In this document: piece by piece, positions 21,388 to 34,595 of the stretch
Position numbering within the stretch: position 1 is the stretch's first letter
Layout: each line of letters begins with the position of its first letter
Source: Fagopyrum homotropicum
Lineage: Eukaryota; Streptophyta; Magnoliopsida; Caryophyllales; Polygonaceae
Direction of reading: 5' to 3'
NCBI GenBank assembly: GCA_033239125.1
Contig: BSWB01000008.1
Coordinates: 16,584,001 to 16,648,000, forward strand
DNA: 64,000 bases
Position numbers and translations under genes: made by a program
Notes under the pieces: model-generated
Told to the model about the DNA's origin: nothing
The model's database searches: none
What the model saw: only the letters and a program-made list of their open reading frames with translations

Positions 21388-22727
21388 TGATTTGCATGAC
21401 CGTTTGCTTTAGCCGCTCCACCGCCACTTTATGAGTTTCTTTTTCTTTTATTTCTTTTCTTTCTTTCTTTTGAATATTAGGGACAATGTTCGTCCCAAGT
21501 ATGGGGTGGGGTGTGACTAAAAGTTTGTAATAACTCTTACTCACTATGTTTGCTTCTATTCGAGACTATCTTGCATGTTCATTATATTGTTGCATGTTTC
21601 GTTATTGCATTGCATGAAAAAGAACTTGAAAAACCCATAAAAATTGAAAAATTTTGAAAATTTTGTGCTTCTAAGGAATTGAGATGATTTCTATGATAAT
21701 CACTACTTGTGAATTGAGTTTGATGACAATTGCATGCTTAAAAGAATAGTGAATTGAAAAGGAATTGAATGAGTTGATTATACCTTTTTTGCAAGTTTCA
21801 TAATGTGATGAATGTTATTTAAATCATGTTGAGAAATTGAAGTTGAAATCACACTATAAGTTCTTATACTTCTTGTTGAGATGATTAAGGCAATTCGATT
21901 TTTCTTTCTTCTTTCTTTGATCATTTAGCTCCTCATTGAAATATTTACCTCCTTTACCTATCCGGGAATTTGGAGAAGTGAATGAAAAAGGCATGTTTGA
22001 TGTGGGAGGGCCATGAGAGCAATTATTTGCAATCAAAAGAATAGAAAGAAATTGTAGGTTTGGGGTAACTCGGCATCATTCACATAGCCGGGTGTTTGTG
22101 TCTTGCCAAAGTCGGATTGAGCGATATTCCTAGCGGATTATGGTATGTGCGCTAAGGGTTTGAGGCATCTCATAAAAATTGAGAAACGCCAATCTCCTAG
22201 GCTTTGGTTTTTGTGCACCTCTGTCCATAACTCCAAATGTAAAGTCGAAAAATGAAAGGAAGAGAGCGAAGCTCTAAGTTGAAGTTGCTGCGGAAACCGC
22301 AAAAGAAGAAGAAGGAGTAGTTGTCCACTTTCCCGGATTCATGCACCACATTCCTTAAAGTTTCCTTCCCTTTCCACATTCTAGACCATTTTCTTTGAAA
22401 GTCCTTAAGATCAAAAGAATGTTATATGACTTGGTGATCTAAATTGAAGTTTCTTATGATTGATTTTGATAATGTTTAAGGGTTATGATGTTTGTATGGA
22501 AGTTTGATTGATTCATGAGTTTTCTTTACTTTTTACTCTTTGATTAAGTGTATGAAAGTCTTATAAACGATTGAAGCAAGATTTGAGAATGATCTATTCT
22601 TTACAAGGCACATTCATCCAAAAGAAGTATTGCTTTGAGAAGGTACACATATTTCATCCTAACTCTTGTTTTAAAGCTTTTGAAAGACCTTGCTTAGGGA
22701 CAAGCAAGTGTTAAGTATGGGGTTATT
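21388..22727 (+). other. 3' untranslated region of element D
   Basis: AAGTATGGGG at 21497-21506 follows the third ORF and is repeated at 22713-22722 as the polypurine tract before the LTR. The hairpin AGAGC-GAA-GCTCT is at 22263-22275. The cross-family block is present, but about 20 bp found in A, B and H is missing near 22066. No ORF. Confidence 0.75.
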
Positions 22728-24505
22728 TGTTAGCATGAAATATTGTGATATTTTAGGCACGTTTTCTAAGTGTATTTGATTTATATTGATAGTCATTGAT
22801 TGAGCATTGTTGCATTTGTGAGCTAGTTTGCCTATATTATCGATATGGATGTCTACACAAGCTTTATGTTGATTAAAGGTGATTGAGAGCCATTTCCGAA
22901 CGGAATTTAGCAAGGATGAGTTGATTGAGTATGTCCATGATTGAGGGCATTCTTAGGAGCCAAAAGAGAGCTAACTTGAGGAATGCACGAGGCTAGGGAA
23001 GAATCACGTTCTTGCCCTAAACCACGCTCTAAAATACGGCCGTATTACATTCCACGTTCAGTTCCACGACCGTGGAACCCTAGCAAGTGAAGCGTGATTC
23101 ATTCCAGTGGCTTCTACGGTCGTGGAATCATGTGTTCAAACCGTGTTGAATTCCACGCTCTAAATTACGGTTGTGGAACCTTCCACGACCGTGATCTTGG
23201 TGATCTTTTTCGTCACACTTTAAGCCACGATCTTTTAAAAGATTGGGCCGGGCCGCTACTTCATCATACACTATAAAAGGACGGACGAAGAGAGATTCCG
23301 TCATCTCCGCTTAGAGACTTTGCGACCTCGCTTTAGTTACGCTTACGACTCCGCTTGACGCACTTTTCGCCTACGCCGCGACCTAGAGATCTTTGCGATT
23401 CTTGCGAAAGACGTACTTGCGCTCATCTTTGGAGTTGTCCTAATCTCGCACTTTGGTGGAGATTGTGATTGAGATTTCCGGATTGACGGAAGATCGAAGA
23501 TTCGGAAGATTGTTTGCAAGAAGATTTCTCTTCTTGTTTAGATTCGATTTAGAAGACGGATTGACATCCCGTTCTTCCTTCTTATCTAAGATTGTGTTTG
23601 TTTGTTCTATTCCGAATCTATTAACGATATTCGTTCTTGATTGTGACTTTGAGATTGGTTTGAAGTTTATTGAAAGTTTTCGGAAGTTTTCATCCTTCAA
23701 TCTTTTAATCTTTGAAATTGATATCATTATGACTATTGTTGGCTAAAAACCCTTAACAATTGTAAGGTGAAGGGTTGATAGTTGTGGCTTAGATGATGAT
23801 AGATCGATCGTAAACAGATTGGACCCTGAGAGTTAGAGAGAATCGCTGACAACCTTAAATTACGGCCTGTTCTTGAGTCCACGGCCGTGGAACCTCAAGA
23901 ACTAATCGTGATTTCCTTTAAGTCTACGAACTTGCTTTTACTTTGATCCAAAGTTAAAGATTTGCTTTAACTTAGTTTAGGCTTGCCTTTTCTAGGTTGT
24001 AGTGAAGCCTCAACAACCTCTACCTCGATTGTGAGTGTCACAACCTTAATCGATTTAGTTAGTCTTGATCCTTGGATTACAAGCTTGGGTATTTGACATT
24101 AATTCTTGCCTTTAGAACCTTTCTATATTGAAGCCTCAACAACCTGTATAGAGAGTGTCTTGTAGGTGAGTCATATAAGGTTTTTGGAACTTCACCGTAC
24201 GATTACCTTACATTAGCATACCTTTGCATATCTCAACTCTGTCTTTATATCTTTAAGTATATCTTGAATCGATTGCCACAGCTGGATACTTGGATCTTTA
24301 GGATTGTTGTTTTCCCAATATATTGCAAAGCTCTTACATTTACTTGCTTGATAACCTACAACTGAATTTATTCAACCCCAAATCCCTGTATTCGATACTC
24401 TGGAATACTTGCTAATCTACGCCGATCCGTACACTGCGGGTTCGCTTGCTTGATTCTAGTTTTATAAATTTAAAGCTTATTTGCACGCACGCTAAGTGGC
24501 GAACA
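22728..24505 (+). repeat. 3' LTR of element D (1778 bp)
   Basis: Begins TGTTAGCATG and ends GCGAACA. Dyads at 23064-23075 (CCACGACCGTGG) and 23879-23890 (CCACGGCCGTGG). No 5' LTR partner is present, so its age cannot be estimated from the window. Confidence 0.93.
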
Positions 24506-26623
24506 AGGCTGCAGTGCTCAAGGACGGAGACTCCTTCCCTACTTCCTGTTCAGGAGCCACCAGGACCCTTCACCAACCCTAGTCGCCTGGTTCTTCCGAC
24601 CAAGATCAGGATCCTCCTCTGTAGCTGGTTGTGAAAATAGTAGGTGAGGTTTACATGAATTGATTTTGAGCTTTGGGGATATTTGTGATTTAATCCGGAT
24701 TAATGATAAGGATTAGTGATGATGTATGGGTTATATGGCTTAATTATGTTGAAGGGTTGTTGGGTATTGTTAGGTGTTATAATTGGTGAGAATGTATGTG
24801 CTGTTGCTTTGTAAGTGGAGATGTTTGTGTATATCGAGCGGCTATGAAGGGTATGGAAGTTGTGAGTTGATATGGGAGATTAATGTTGTACATCATATGA
24901 AGGTAATAGATTAGTGCTTGTAGGCTAGCGATGAGGTCGAGTTGAATATCGGATAAATGACTTGAAATAGGTGCTTTGATAATATTGAATCTTGGACATG
25001 GTATAACTTCTTAAAACTATTATAAGAACTTATGAAAAGATTTATGTAGTGGACTTTCCGGCATATCTAGAGTTTAATAATGAGTAGTTAGAATGAGTAT
25101 TTCTTTTACTTTTGTTTTAACCTTTTAGGTTGTTATGATAATTTATATATACATCGGCAAGTCTTAGTGATGTGTATGTTGGACTTTTGGTCATCCTAAC
25201 TAGGAGTGGGCATGACTTGGTACGTTTAGGTGTTTCTCGGAACTTTTGAGATTTAGTGATAACATGTTAGTTGAACCTTAGTTAGTCTAGATAGAGAGTT
25301 TGGCAGTTGTCATCTATCAAACGTAGTAGATAGATGAACAGTTAAGAAATACTCACTTTTTGGCTATGTCTGAATTTCTGGCTTTGGAACTGACTTTGAG
25401 AATTTGTGTAGAAGTGATTATTATGTATTTTTGGGAAATTCTGGCTACTATGGATAGAGTGCATAACATAAAAGACTTAGAGATTTTTGTTAGACTTTTT
25501 ATATTTTTATTTGGTTCTCATATCTTAAGCCAAAGTCGGACCTTGGTGACTTTTTATGAAAGTCAAGAATGTAGTTAACTCTTCTAAATCTTTAGCAAAC
25601 TTTCCTTTGAGAGTTTGAGTGTGGTTTTGAGTTTCAAAGAATAGTTTGGAACTTTGTTATGGAATTTTATAAAGTTTCGGGACCAGGGGTAAAACAGTCA
25701 ATTATCCGTATAAGGGTATTTTGGTAATTTAGCTGATGATAGAGTTAAATATCTTAGAAGTCAGAGACTTCTTATTAAGTGGGATATATTATTGATCCAC
25801 TTGCCTTTTATAACAGGCGGTTGAGTTCCTGCGGTTACAGACCGAGTCGAGATAACGAGTTTATGTTTGAATTCAGGTAAGTCCTTTGGGCTTACTTAGC
25901 TGACTTCTAGATATGAGTGTGGATAATGATGGTGGTGTGTGAATGATATGTTTATAGTTATATTTTAGTAGTAATTATCTACCGACCTATACTTTGGCCT
26001 AAGAGTAACGGGCGGTGGCATTCTGCTCAGTTAGCCTGAGGGCGCTGGGGGTTTCTTTAGGGACTAGTCCACACTCGGTTTGTAGTGATGCTACCGGCGG
26101 AGGTAAGCTAGACCTACACCCAGTTGGATAAGGAACGGAGGCGAGAACTCTTAAGATTCTCGTGCCACAACTGTAAAACGGATTAAAGTGAATCACCTAA
26201 GATATCAGATAATAACCAAATTGTGTGCCAGCATGATGGGTGTTTATATTACCTTGTTTGTGTTTGTGCTATCCTTATTCTACTTATATTTGGATTGTTA
26301 GCTAACGGTTTATCCGTGTTGTAGATTTGTAGAGATAGACAGTTGCAGAGAGATCCGGAACGGATGGTCAGCCGGGTCCACGTACTCATTAGATGGGGAC
26401 GGGGAAGTCTACCATACATCATGCATGTTATGTATATGTTTATGTTTTGTAAGGCTGTCACATGTGTACATTCATACAATAAAAATATTATGTTTCGAAA
26501 TTGTTTAAGTATATTTGTGCCTTGTTGTAAGATCCAAGTAATGTTGTTGTTAAACCAAGGTCAGGACCCATTGTGAGGTCCTAACCAGTAGCTCCCCGAG
26601 TTCCGAGAACTTGGGGTATTACA
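24506..26623 (+). repeat. 5' LTR of element E, left 840 bp missing
   Basis: Matches 31618-33729 of the 3' LTR at about 99%. It ends GGGGTATTACA three bases before the PBS. The left end coincides with the D insertion. Confidence 0.92.
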
Positions 26624-26626
26624 ACA

Positions 26627-26638
26627 TGGTATCAGAGC
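26627..26638 (+). other. Primer binding site of element E (initiator tRNA-Met)
   Basis: TGGTATCAGAGC, three bases after the LTR, is the standard plant PBS complementary to initiator tRNA-Met. Confidence 0.92.
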
Positions 26639-29600
26639 TCTGGGTTGGCAACAATGGCCCTTGAAATCTTCTAAAAGACCGGATGTATAAAATAACTAGA
26701 ACTCGAAAGGGGTCTAAGATTTTCAAAACGGATTTTTGTTTTTACACACGTGCATAGTCGGGTTGTGGGTTAGTAGTACGTCGGACCACCATCGTTCTCC
26801 ATGGATCTCTGCAACTTGGAATGTTAGGTGAGTTAGTATATAGACTTATATTGGTATGCTTTAGTGTAAGATTATATATATGTGTATGTGTAGCATGTTA
26901 GTATCCTAAAGAATATCTTATATTCTCTAGTTGTGAAATCATGAAGCGATCAACGCCTCATGATAAATCGGTGGCGGACTTGAAGAGTTTTCAACATGAG
27001 ACAATAGATTCAGACCTAGGATTGAGTATTAGACTCTAGTGGGCGTCCTAGTGACCTTATAAATCATCCAAAGAAACGAGTGGACAAAGAAGTAAAGATG
27101 TCGACATAAACTTCACCACAGAGACAAGCAGATGGTAAAAGAATTCCCGAGTCAGATCAAATAAAAGGAATAGGAAGACACCCAAGGAACTGGGCCGTAT
27201 GAAGCCGAGAGATGAATTGGAGAACCCTGCAAGAGACGACAAGGGCGTAGATTGGAGATAATAATAGTGGGATAAGAACCAAGTAGAATGGAGCACAATC
27301 ATGATTGCGGAATAAAGGATGTTACAATCGAGACGGATGCTTTATGGAAAATTATGGGCATGAGAGACCAGACGAGATAGAGTGTCAACCCGGATATGGG
27401 GATCTAAAGTGCACGGAATGAATATCTACAATTGAGTATAAAAGCGGAAGATAGACCCCGCAAGTGTGGAGAAGTTTTGACCTCATCAAAGATATAAGGA
27501 TTTGAAAGGAACCGCAACGCCAGTATCAGAAGAGTTGAAGGCCGGTAATAGAGTTAATGGAGTTCAAGAGAGCAATATTATAAATAACGCTAATGAAGGA
27601 ACATGTGAGAATGACCTAGGTGGACTCGAGAGTCCAAGGTAATCCCGAGTATCACGGGACCTAGGTCATCAACACATACGGTCCATATAAAGGGGACTGC
27701 AAGTGAATGATAATTAAAGTCATCGGAATCACAAAGACACTTACCATCTATCATGAAGGACTTGGAACGACTATTGATACCAAATGAAGGATACAATGGT
27801 ACTCGAGAAAGAGAGTTAGCCTAAGGAAAACAAAAGCGTAAACGATAGAACGAACTAACGAAAGGTGAAGGATTAACCAAGTAAGTGATGCTCACCAATC
27901 ATTTTATGCCAGTGGAGGTAGGAGAAGAGTAAGTCCGGGATACCGAGATAAGTCAACTATAGAGTAACCGACGACAACTGAGGACGTGCAAGAGTTGTTT
28001 GGTATTGACGAATATTGTATGGATAAGAAGAGATAATTGTGATTGTGGTTTTAGGAAGTAACTTTACCGACGCCTTGGAGGATTTCTTCAAGTAGCCAAC
28101 GATGATCTTCTTGGATCAACTATATGTTGATTTCAAGCTGATTAAAGTAAGAGAGTGTAGATCCATGTAAGTAGAATTAAAGAAGTAAAAGGAAGAGGTT
28201 GTCTTCCAACTGTTATCTTCTTCCCTTAAGGCAAGTAAGGATTAAGGAAGATACTAGGTACTTCATCCGTATAGAATTATGGTGTAATTGGGATAAAGAG
28301 TTTTGAGATCAATCACTTCGGATTCACGGAAAATGTCTTTATGATCAAAGGTTGACGACTAAATTATTAGAGTAGTGAGGTGGGTCCTAACCCACCGAGC
28401 AGAAAACTCAATGGTACAAACGACTTGTCAAGTTGAGGTGATGTTAGTTGGGTTATACACCTCTGTTGGAACAAAGGTGAGATAGAGTGATGTTAAGTGA
28501 TGGGAAGTTGTTATATAGATCCTGTATCACCTCAATATGATGATGACCGAAAAATGTTTATCTAAGAGTTTAATGAGAAATGATAGTACTCTAATGAAAA
28601 TTCAAGCTAGCCATGATAACCAAGAATATGTAGATGGAGGAGTAGTAGTGAGATTACCTACAAATGGGGTGCTAGAAGTCCATTCTCGATTGATGACATA
28701 AGAGTCATGAAAATAATAAGACCAATCAACGTAGTACCGGTATATGTTTAATAAAAGTTATACTCTCGGACCGATAGCATTATGATGGATAAAGTGTTAA
28801 CCAAGAGAATAGCTTAACTAGTGAGAAGGAAAATTATGTATTAAAAGGCGGGTCTTGCTAAATTAGATAAAGTGTTGAGAGGAGGATGCCTTTATGGAAT
28901 CTATGCAAAAGTACAACCTAACCGAGGTTTTCACCCGGAATGGGTAATAATGACCAATTGACAGTTAGAGACCGGTTCGGAGGAGAAGAAAAATGATATA
29001 AGATTAGTCACCTACTAGAAGAAGTTCACCAGACAATCATGAGAAACCATCATGAGGTTGATATTATTGTCTCGGTGTAGACTTATTACCGCACCTCGAG
29101 AATTTAGAGCTAAATAGGAAGCTCCATGTCAAGATTGTAAATAGATCAATGAAAGGACTGGTAGGTCAACGGGATATACCTTAGGTCAGAAGTCAAAGAA
29201 TTGTGGAAGGATAACCACATTGAGCAGTCCTAGCGAGTAGTAAGTCGAGTTCTGGTGAGACATAAGCGAATTCCGGAAATTCTAAGACCGTACGCCCCAA
29301 TCCTGCCAAGAAGGTGTGATTGGTGAGTTTTGCTGAGTAGATCTCTAGATCAATTGTGAAATTCCATGGAGGTCAAGGGCTATACTTGCGACATATATGG
29401 ACGGGTTATTTCAAGGTTTTGGACAACCAGTAGTCACGGCTAGAGTACGAGCCTTTCATTTACCATGGTAAATAATCTCTAGATTTATGATATGTTTGAA
29501 GAGGATCTTGCCATTATTAGAAAGGAAGTTACATGCGAGAGTTTGGTAAATCATTTTGACTCACGGAGGACGCCATTATGATTAATGGGTACCAACATAT

Positions 29601-30777
29601 TGATCAGTTTAGCGCAGCGGAAGTATGGTGGGCCCATAACCCATGAAACACGAAACCCAAGGCTATGTCAACTAGGACCTCAAGTTAAGGAATTATAGCT
29701 CGATATGAAAATCTCCTCATGTGGTAACAAGTTGAAAGCCTGACCTAAGGCATGTGATAATTCTTTAATGTAGAGACGGTCCGACTGAGTCATATTAGGG
29801 AGACAACACCAAATGAACGATCTTACAAAGAGCATTATACATTTAGTAAAATGCCGGGAGAGGTCTAAGACCTTTTTTCCAAAATCTGATGATCAGAATC
29901 TTTTGGGAAGTTCAAAAGTATGTAGACGCAACGAAAAGAAGAAAGTTGGATAGATTATATATCATAAGGTCATCAAAAGGATTGGGTGGTGAATTGTGTA
30001 AGGTGACCTTTGAGCGTTTAAAGTGGTTTGGAAGGGATTGATGGACTAGTAGTCCTAACCCTATTGAAAAGTGTAGTTTCAGTGTCTACGGAGGCTCGGT
30101 TTATGAACTAAGATTGGGGATCTTAGTTGGAGGATACCTACTAGACGCGAGTTAGGTCAACAGATTAGAGGATCGAACAGTTGAGCCGGATGATACCGGT
30201 GAGATGTCTGGTAGCCACTCTAGAATGTGATAGCAGGCACTTGTGATGTAAGCACATGGGAAGATTTTGAAGTTAGTGGTTTTATGAAAAGCTGACGAGG
30301 CTACCTGAGATATTGTGGATAGTATGAGACTTAACCTTACAAAGACCTATGTAACGATAGTTGTAACCTCGGGAGTGACGAGTTAGGGCTTGACCTTGTA
30401 TGTGTGATATTGTTTGACTACTTCTTTATTTCATGAGTGAGTGCTTAGTTAGTGATGTGTGCTTGTGGTAACCTTGTTGTGCGGGATACTTAGATATGGA
30501 AACGACGAGACTTTTGTGTAGTGATCAATACACCCGTTTGGTGCCTTAAACGCCGACCACGATTGTGTTACCCTAAGTTTCGGGACGAAACTTATTGTTA
30601 AGGGGGGATTGATGTAATACCCGGAAAAAAAAAAAATTTCTTCCAACTATTTCCGAAACAAATAAGAACTTGACAAATTATGACTTTTTCTGGCGCTTTA
30701 TTTCTTTTGTATAGACTTCGTCCTTATGTTACCTTCTTTTAAGTTCCGGGACGAAACTTATGCTAAGGGGTAACTGA
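26639..30777 (+). other. Non-coding interior of element E
   Basis: 4.1 kb, purine-rich, with stops in all frames and no domain I can recognise. The first 180 bp resemble the right end of the window (63830-64000, minus strand), which identifies F as a relative. Near the 3' end GTTTCGGGACGAAAC and AAGGGGGG stand at 30586-30607, followed by TGTAATACCCGG at 30613; a second copy of the same arrangement ends at the LTR start 30778. Confidence 0.7.
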
Positions 30778-33729
30778 TGTAACATCTAGAAATTTTATTT
30801 CTAGTTTAATTCCGAGTCCACTAGACTGCGACCGATTCGTTCTCCTTTTAAGTTTTTCTGGTTTAATTCCGAGTCCACTGGGCCGTCATTACAGGCCAGC
30901 CGGGCCCGTCATGAACATGCCATCCGGGCCCATTAGGGTTACACTTTGGATCTGCAGTTCCCTCAATCTCTCTCTCACGTCTCTTCTCTTGCCGCCCATC
31001 TCCCCTCGCACGCCTCTCCTCTCTCGCACGTCTCTCCTCGTCTATCCAGAAGCGCCGGAACCCTAGCGGCCCGTCTCCTCGGAACTTCTTCCGCCATCCC
31101 TTCCTCCCTAACTCTCAACTTCCGCTTCATCCGTCCTCACCACCAAGAAGCCCCGCCTCGGTCTGTCAAAGTCGGAAGGCTGCCAGATCTCGCTATTGTG
31201 CGCTGCCGGAGCCCCGGTTGCCTCCGCACTCTGGCTTCCTCACTCACCAATAGCTGCTCGAAAGGAGTCGCATAGAAGCCGCTGAATACGGTTGCCGTTT
31301 GCTTCTGGTAGGCTGCATAGAAGGTCGCCTCCGAGTCCGCTGAGAGCGTCTCTGCTCTGTCGTCCGCTGCCGGCTGCAGTGCGGATTCAAGTCTGTCGCC
31401 ATCCTTTTCCACCACTTCTTTCCTACCACCGGCCACGACAGTTGCCTCCTGTCGCCGCCAAGCTTGCCGCTAGTTGTGGTCAGGGTTATCACTGCTGCCC
31501 AAGACCTGCGTTCCCCTTCTTGTGTCGTCTGAAAAATAACCGCCGCCGCCGCCTCAAGCCAACACAAGGGAGGACGTGCCGTCACCGCCACTACCGGGTT
31601 TCTACGGGCTTCGTCTAAGGCTGCAGTGCTCAAGGACGGAGACTCCTTCCCTGCTTCCTGTTCAGGAGCCACCAGGACCCTTCACCAACCCTAGTCGCCT
31701 GGTTCTTCCGACCAAGATCAGGATCCTCCTCTACAGCTGGTTGTGAAAATAGTAGGTGAGGTTTACATGAATTGATTTTGAGTTTTGGGGATATTTGTGA
31801 TTTAATCCGGATTAATGATAAGGATTAGTGATGATGTATGGGTTATATGGCTTAATTATGTTGAAGGGTTGTTGGGTATTGTTAGGTGTTATAATTGGTG
31901 AGAATGTATGTGTTGTTGCTTTGTAAGTGGAGATGTTTGTGTATATCGAGCGGCTATGAAGGGTATGGAAGTTGTGAGTTGATATGGGAGATTAATGTTG
32001 GACATCATATGAAGGTAATAGATTAGTGCTTGTAGGCTAGCGATGAGGTCGAGTTAAATATCGGATAAATGACTTGAAATAGGTGCTTTGATAATATTGA
32101 ATCTTGGACATGGTATAACTTCTTAAAACTATTATAAGAACTTATGAAAAGATTTATGTAGTGGACTTTCCGGCATATCTAGAGTTTAATAATGAGTAGT
32201 TAGAATGAGTATTTCTTTTACTTTTGTTTTAACCTTTTAGGTTGTTATGATAATTTATATATACATCGGCAAGTCTTAGTGATGTGTATGTTGGACTTTT
32301 GGTCATCCTAACTAGGAGTGGGCATGACTTGGTACGTTTAGGTGTTTCTCGGAACTTTTGAGATTTAGTGATAACATGTTAGTTGAACCTTAATTAGTCT
32401 AGATAGAGAGTTTGGCAGTTGTCATCTATCAAACGTAGTAGATAGATGAGCAGTTAAGAAATACTCAGTTTTTGGCTATGTCTGAATTTCTGGCTTTGGA
32501 ACTGACTTTGAGAATTTGTGTAGAAGTGATTATTATGTATTTTTGGGAAATTCTAGCTACTATGGATAGAGTGCATAGCATAAAAGACTTAGAGATTTTT
32601 GTTAGACTTTTTATATTTTTATTTGGTTCTCATATCTTAAGCCAAAGTCGGACCTTGGTGACTTTTTATGAAAGTCAAGAATGTAGTTAACTCTTCTAAA
32701 TCTTTAGAAAACTTTCCTTTGAGAGTTTGAATGTGGTTTTGAGTTCAAAGAATAGTTTGGAACTTTGTTATGGAATTTTATAAAGTTTCGGGACTAGGGG
32801 TAAAACAGTCAATTATCCGTATAAGGGTATTTTGGTAATTTAGTTGATGATAGAGTTAAATATCTTAGTTGATGATAGAGTTAAGTGGGATATATTATTG
32901 ATCCACTTGCCTTTTATAACAGGCGGTTGAGTTCCTGCGGTTACAGACCGAGTCGAGATAACGAGTTTATGTTTGAATTCAGGTAAGTCCTTTGGGCTTA
33001 CTTAGCTGACTTCTAGATATGAGTGTGGATAATGATGGTGGTGTGTGAATGATATGTTTATAGTTATATTTTAGTAGTAATTATCTACCGACCTATACTT
33101 TGGCCTAAGAGTAACGGGCGGTGGCATTCTGCTCAGTTAGCCTGAGGGCGCTGGGGGTTTCTTTAGGGACTAGTCCACACTCGGTTTGTAGTGATGCTAC
33201 CGGCGGAGGTAAGCTAGACCTACACCCAGTTGGATAAGGAACGGAGGCGAGAACTCTTAAGATTCTCGTGCCACAACTATAAAACGGATTAAAGTGAATC
33301 ACCTAAGATATCAGATAATAACCAAATTGTGTGCCAGCATGATGGGTGTTTATATTACCTTGTTTGTGTTTGTGCTATCCTTATTCTACTTATATTTGGA
33401 TTGTTAGCTAACGGTTTATCCGTGTTGTAGATTTGTAGAGATAGACAGTTGCAGAGAGATCCGGAACGGATGGTCAGCCGGGTCCACGTACTCATTAGAT
33501 GGGGACGGGGAAGTCTACCATACATCATGCATGTTATGTTTATGTTTATGTTTTGTAAGGCTGTCACATGTGTACATTCATACAATAAAAATATTATGTT
33601 TCGAAATTGTTTAAGTACATTTGTGCCTTGTTGTAAGATCCAAGTAATGTTGTTGTTAAACCAAGGTCGGGACCCATTGTGAGGTCCTAACCAGTAGCTC
33701 CCCGAGTGCCGAGAACTTGGGGTGTTACA
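30778..33729 (+). repeat. 3' LTR of element E (2952 bp; alternative start 30613)
   Basis: Begins TGTAACATCTAG after CTAAGGGGTAACTGA and ends GGGGTGTTACA. Its last 100 bp are nearly identical to the ends of solo LTRs J and K. The start is uncertain because a second purine tract plus TGTAATACCCGG lies 165 bp upstream, and the 5' LTR start that would decide it is outside the window. A C-rich, CpG-rich stretch at about 30950-31600 resembles a transcribed leader; its small ORFs are not convincing genes. Confidence 0.88.
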
Positions 33730-34336
33730 AGCATAATGGAATTTCCAATTATCCATTTCAACAAACTTAAGGTCAATTTATACTAACCCGCAATACGGAA
33801 AAAGAATAAATTCATAACTTATTCGTTACTAACCCGATATACGATCCGGAAAATGATACGGACTCCTGGAAATGCAGGGAGTAAGAACACGGTATGAAAC
33901 ACAACATCCGATGACTTGTGGTGGTTCGTCTGCGTACCGATAACGATAAACGGAAGCTTAACAAAAAAAACTAACAAATAGAAAATAACTTCTTAACAAG
34001 ATGAAGAGAACAATGTAAGGAACTCAATGGTACAATTGGATTTGAAAATGGATCGAAGACGAGAAATATATTACTGAGTGAATGTATGTTAGGTCGAACG
34101 ACCTTTTCTCTCGGCTATGGCTCCGTAACCTCAGAGTTACAAATGAAGGAAAGTTAATTGAAATTATCTGATAATTGAATGAAGATGTATACGTGTGAAG
34201 CCAAATCGAATAGCGATGTACACGTAACTTTGCAGGCGCCGTACATTCTACTTTTCACTAGGATGAATTGAAATTGCAATTGAAGAATTGCATGTAAAGC
34301 CAGCCGCCATTCAACTCTCTGAATCTTTAATATATA

Positions 34337-34419
<83 letters not shown>

Positions 34420-34595
34420 TTCTTTAGTTTTTGTATGCGTCTGATTGTATACTAAACAGTAAACAGATCCTTAATATTGTCTTGCAAATTAAGGTTCAAC
34501 TCTTACAAAGTGGAAGGGCAATTGAGTAGGTGTCTTTCATAACAAAGTCTTATAAGAGAAGGTTTTGCATGAATTTGGTTGATTATCATCACTAC
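33730..34595. other. Unassigned sequence with TA microsatellite
   Basis: AT-rich DNA with no ORF or recognised family. A (TA)n tract spans 34341-34418. It may be the body of the LTR of F or other old repeat DNA into which E and J were inserted; nothing decides this. Confidence 0.4.

Larger units (their letters stand above)
15926..24505 (+). mobile_element. Element D: Athila-like element lacking 5' LTR, gag and protease
   Basis: Contains pol from the PR-RT linker to the integrase end, spacer, third ORF, 3' UTR and 3' LTR, all plus strand. Everything upstream of the linker, including the PBS, is replaced by inverted fragment C. The right end (GAACA, 24505) joins AGGCT inside the 5' LTR of E; the uninterrupted 3' LTR of E confirms the insertion point (24506 corresponds to 31618). 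Both coding regions carry nonsense codons and RT has a mutated active site, so D is dead. Confidence 0.88.
24506..33729 (+). mobile_element. Element E: non-coding chromovirus-type LTR element (LARD-like)
   Basis: A truncated 5' LTR (24506-26623), tRNA-Met PBS (26627-26638), 4.1-kb interior and full 3' LTR (30778-33729). The LTRs differ at about 22 positions over about 2.1 kb plus one short rearrangement, so insertion was recent, yet the interior has no ORF above about 70 codons and no recognisable gag or pol. The 3' end of the interior keeps the GTTTCGGGACGAAAC motif and purine tract typical of plant Tekay/Del chromoviruses. E therefore looks like a non-autonomous derivative moved in trans. 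The first 840 bp of the 5' LTR were displaced leftwards by D. Confidence 0.85.

Noticed and set aside
12653..24505. B LTR (12653-14445) as the 5' LTR of D
   Set aside because: It is preceded by a third-ORF tail and 3' UTR and followed by no PBS, so it is a 3' LTR; the C fragment and palindrome separate it from D.
24661..25578. Repeated 72-codon ORF (25360-25578 and 32472-32690) as a conserved small protein
   Set aside because: It is conserved only because the two copies are the LTRs of one element; a hydrophobic AT-rich frame with no other support.
30946..31618. Overlapping ORFs on both strands in the C-rich part of the E 3' LTR (up to 142 codons)
   Set aside because: Low-complexity Ser/Pro/Arg translations in several frames of a GC-rich LTR stretch; no domain, and the region belongs to an LTR.
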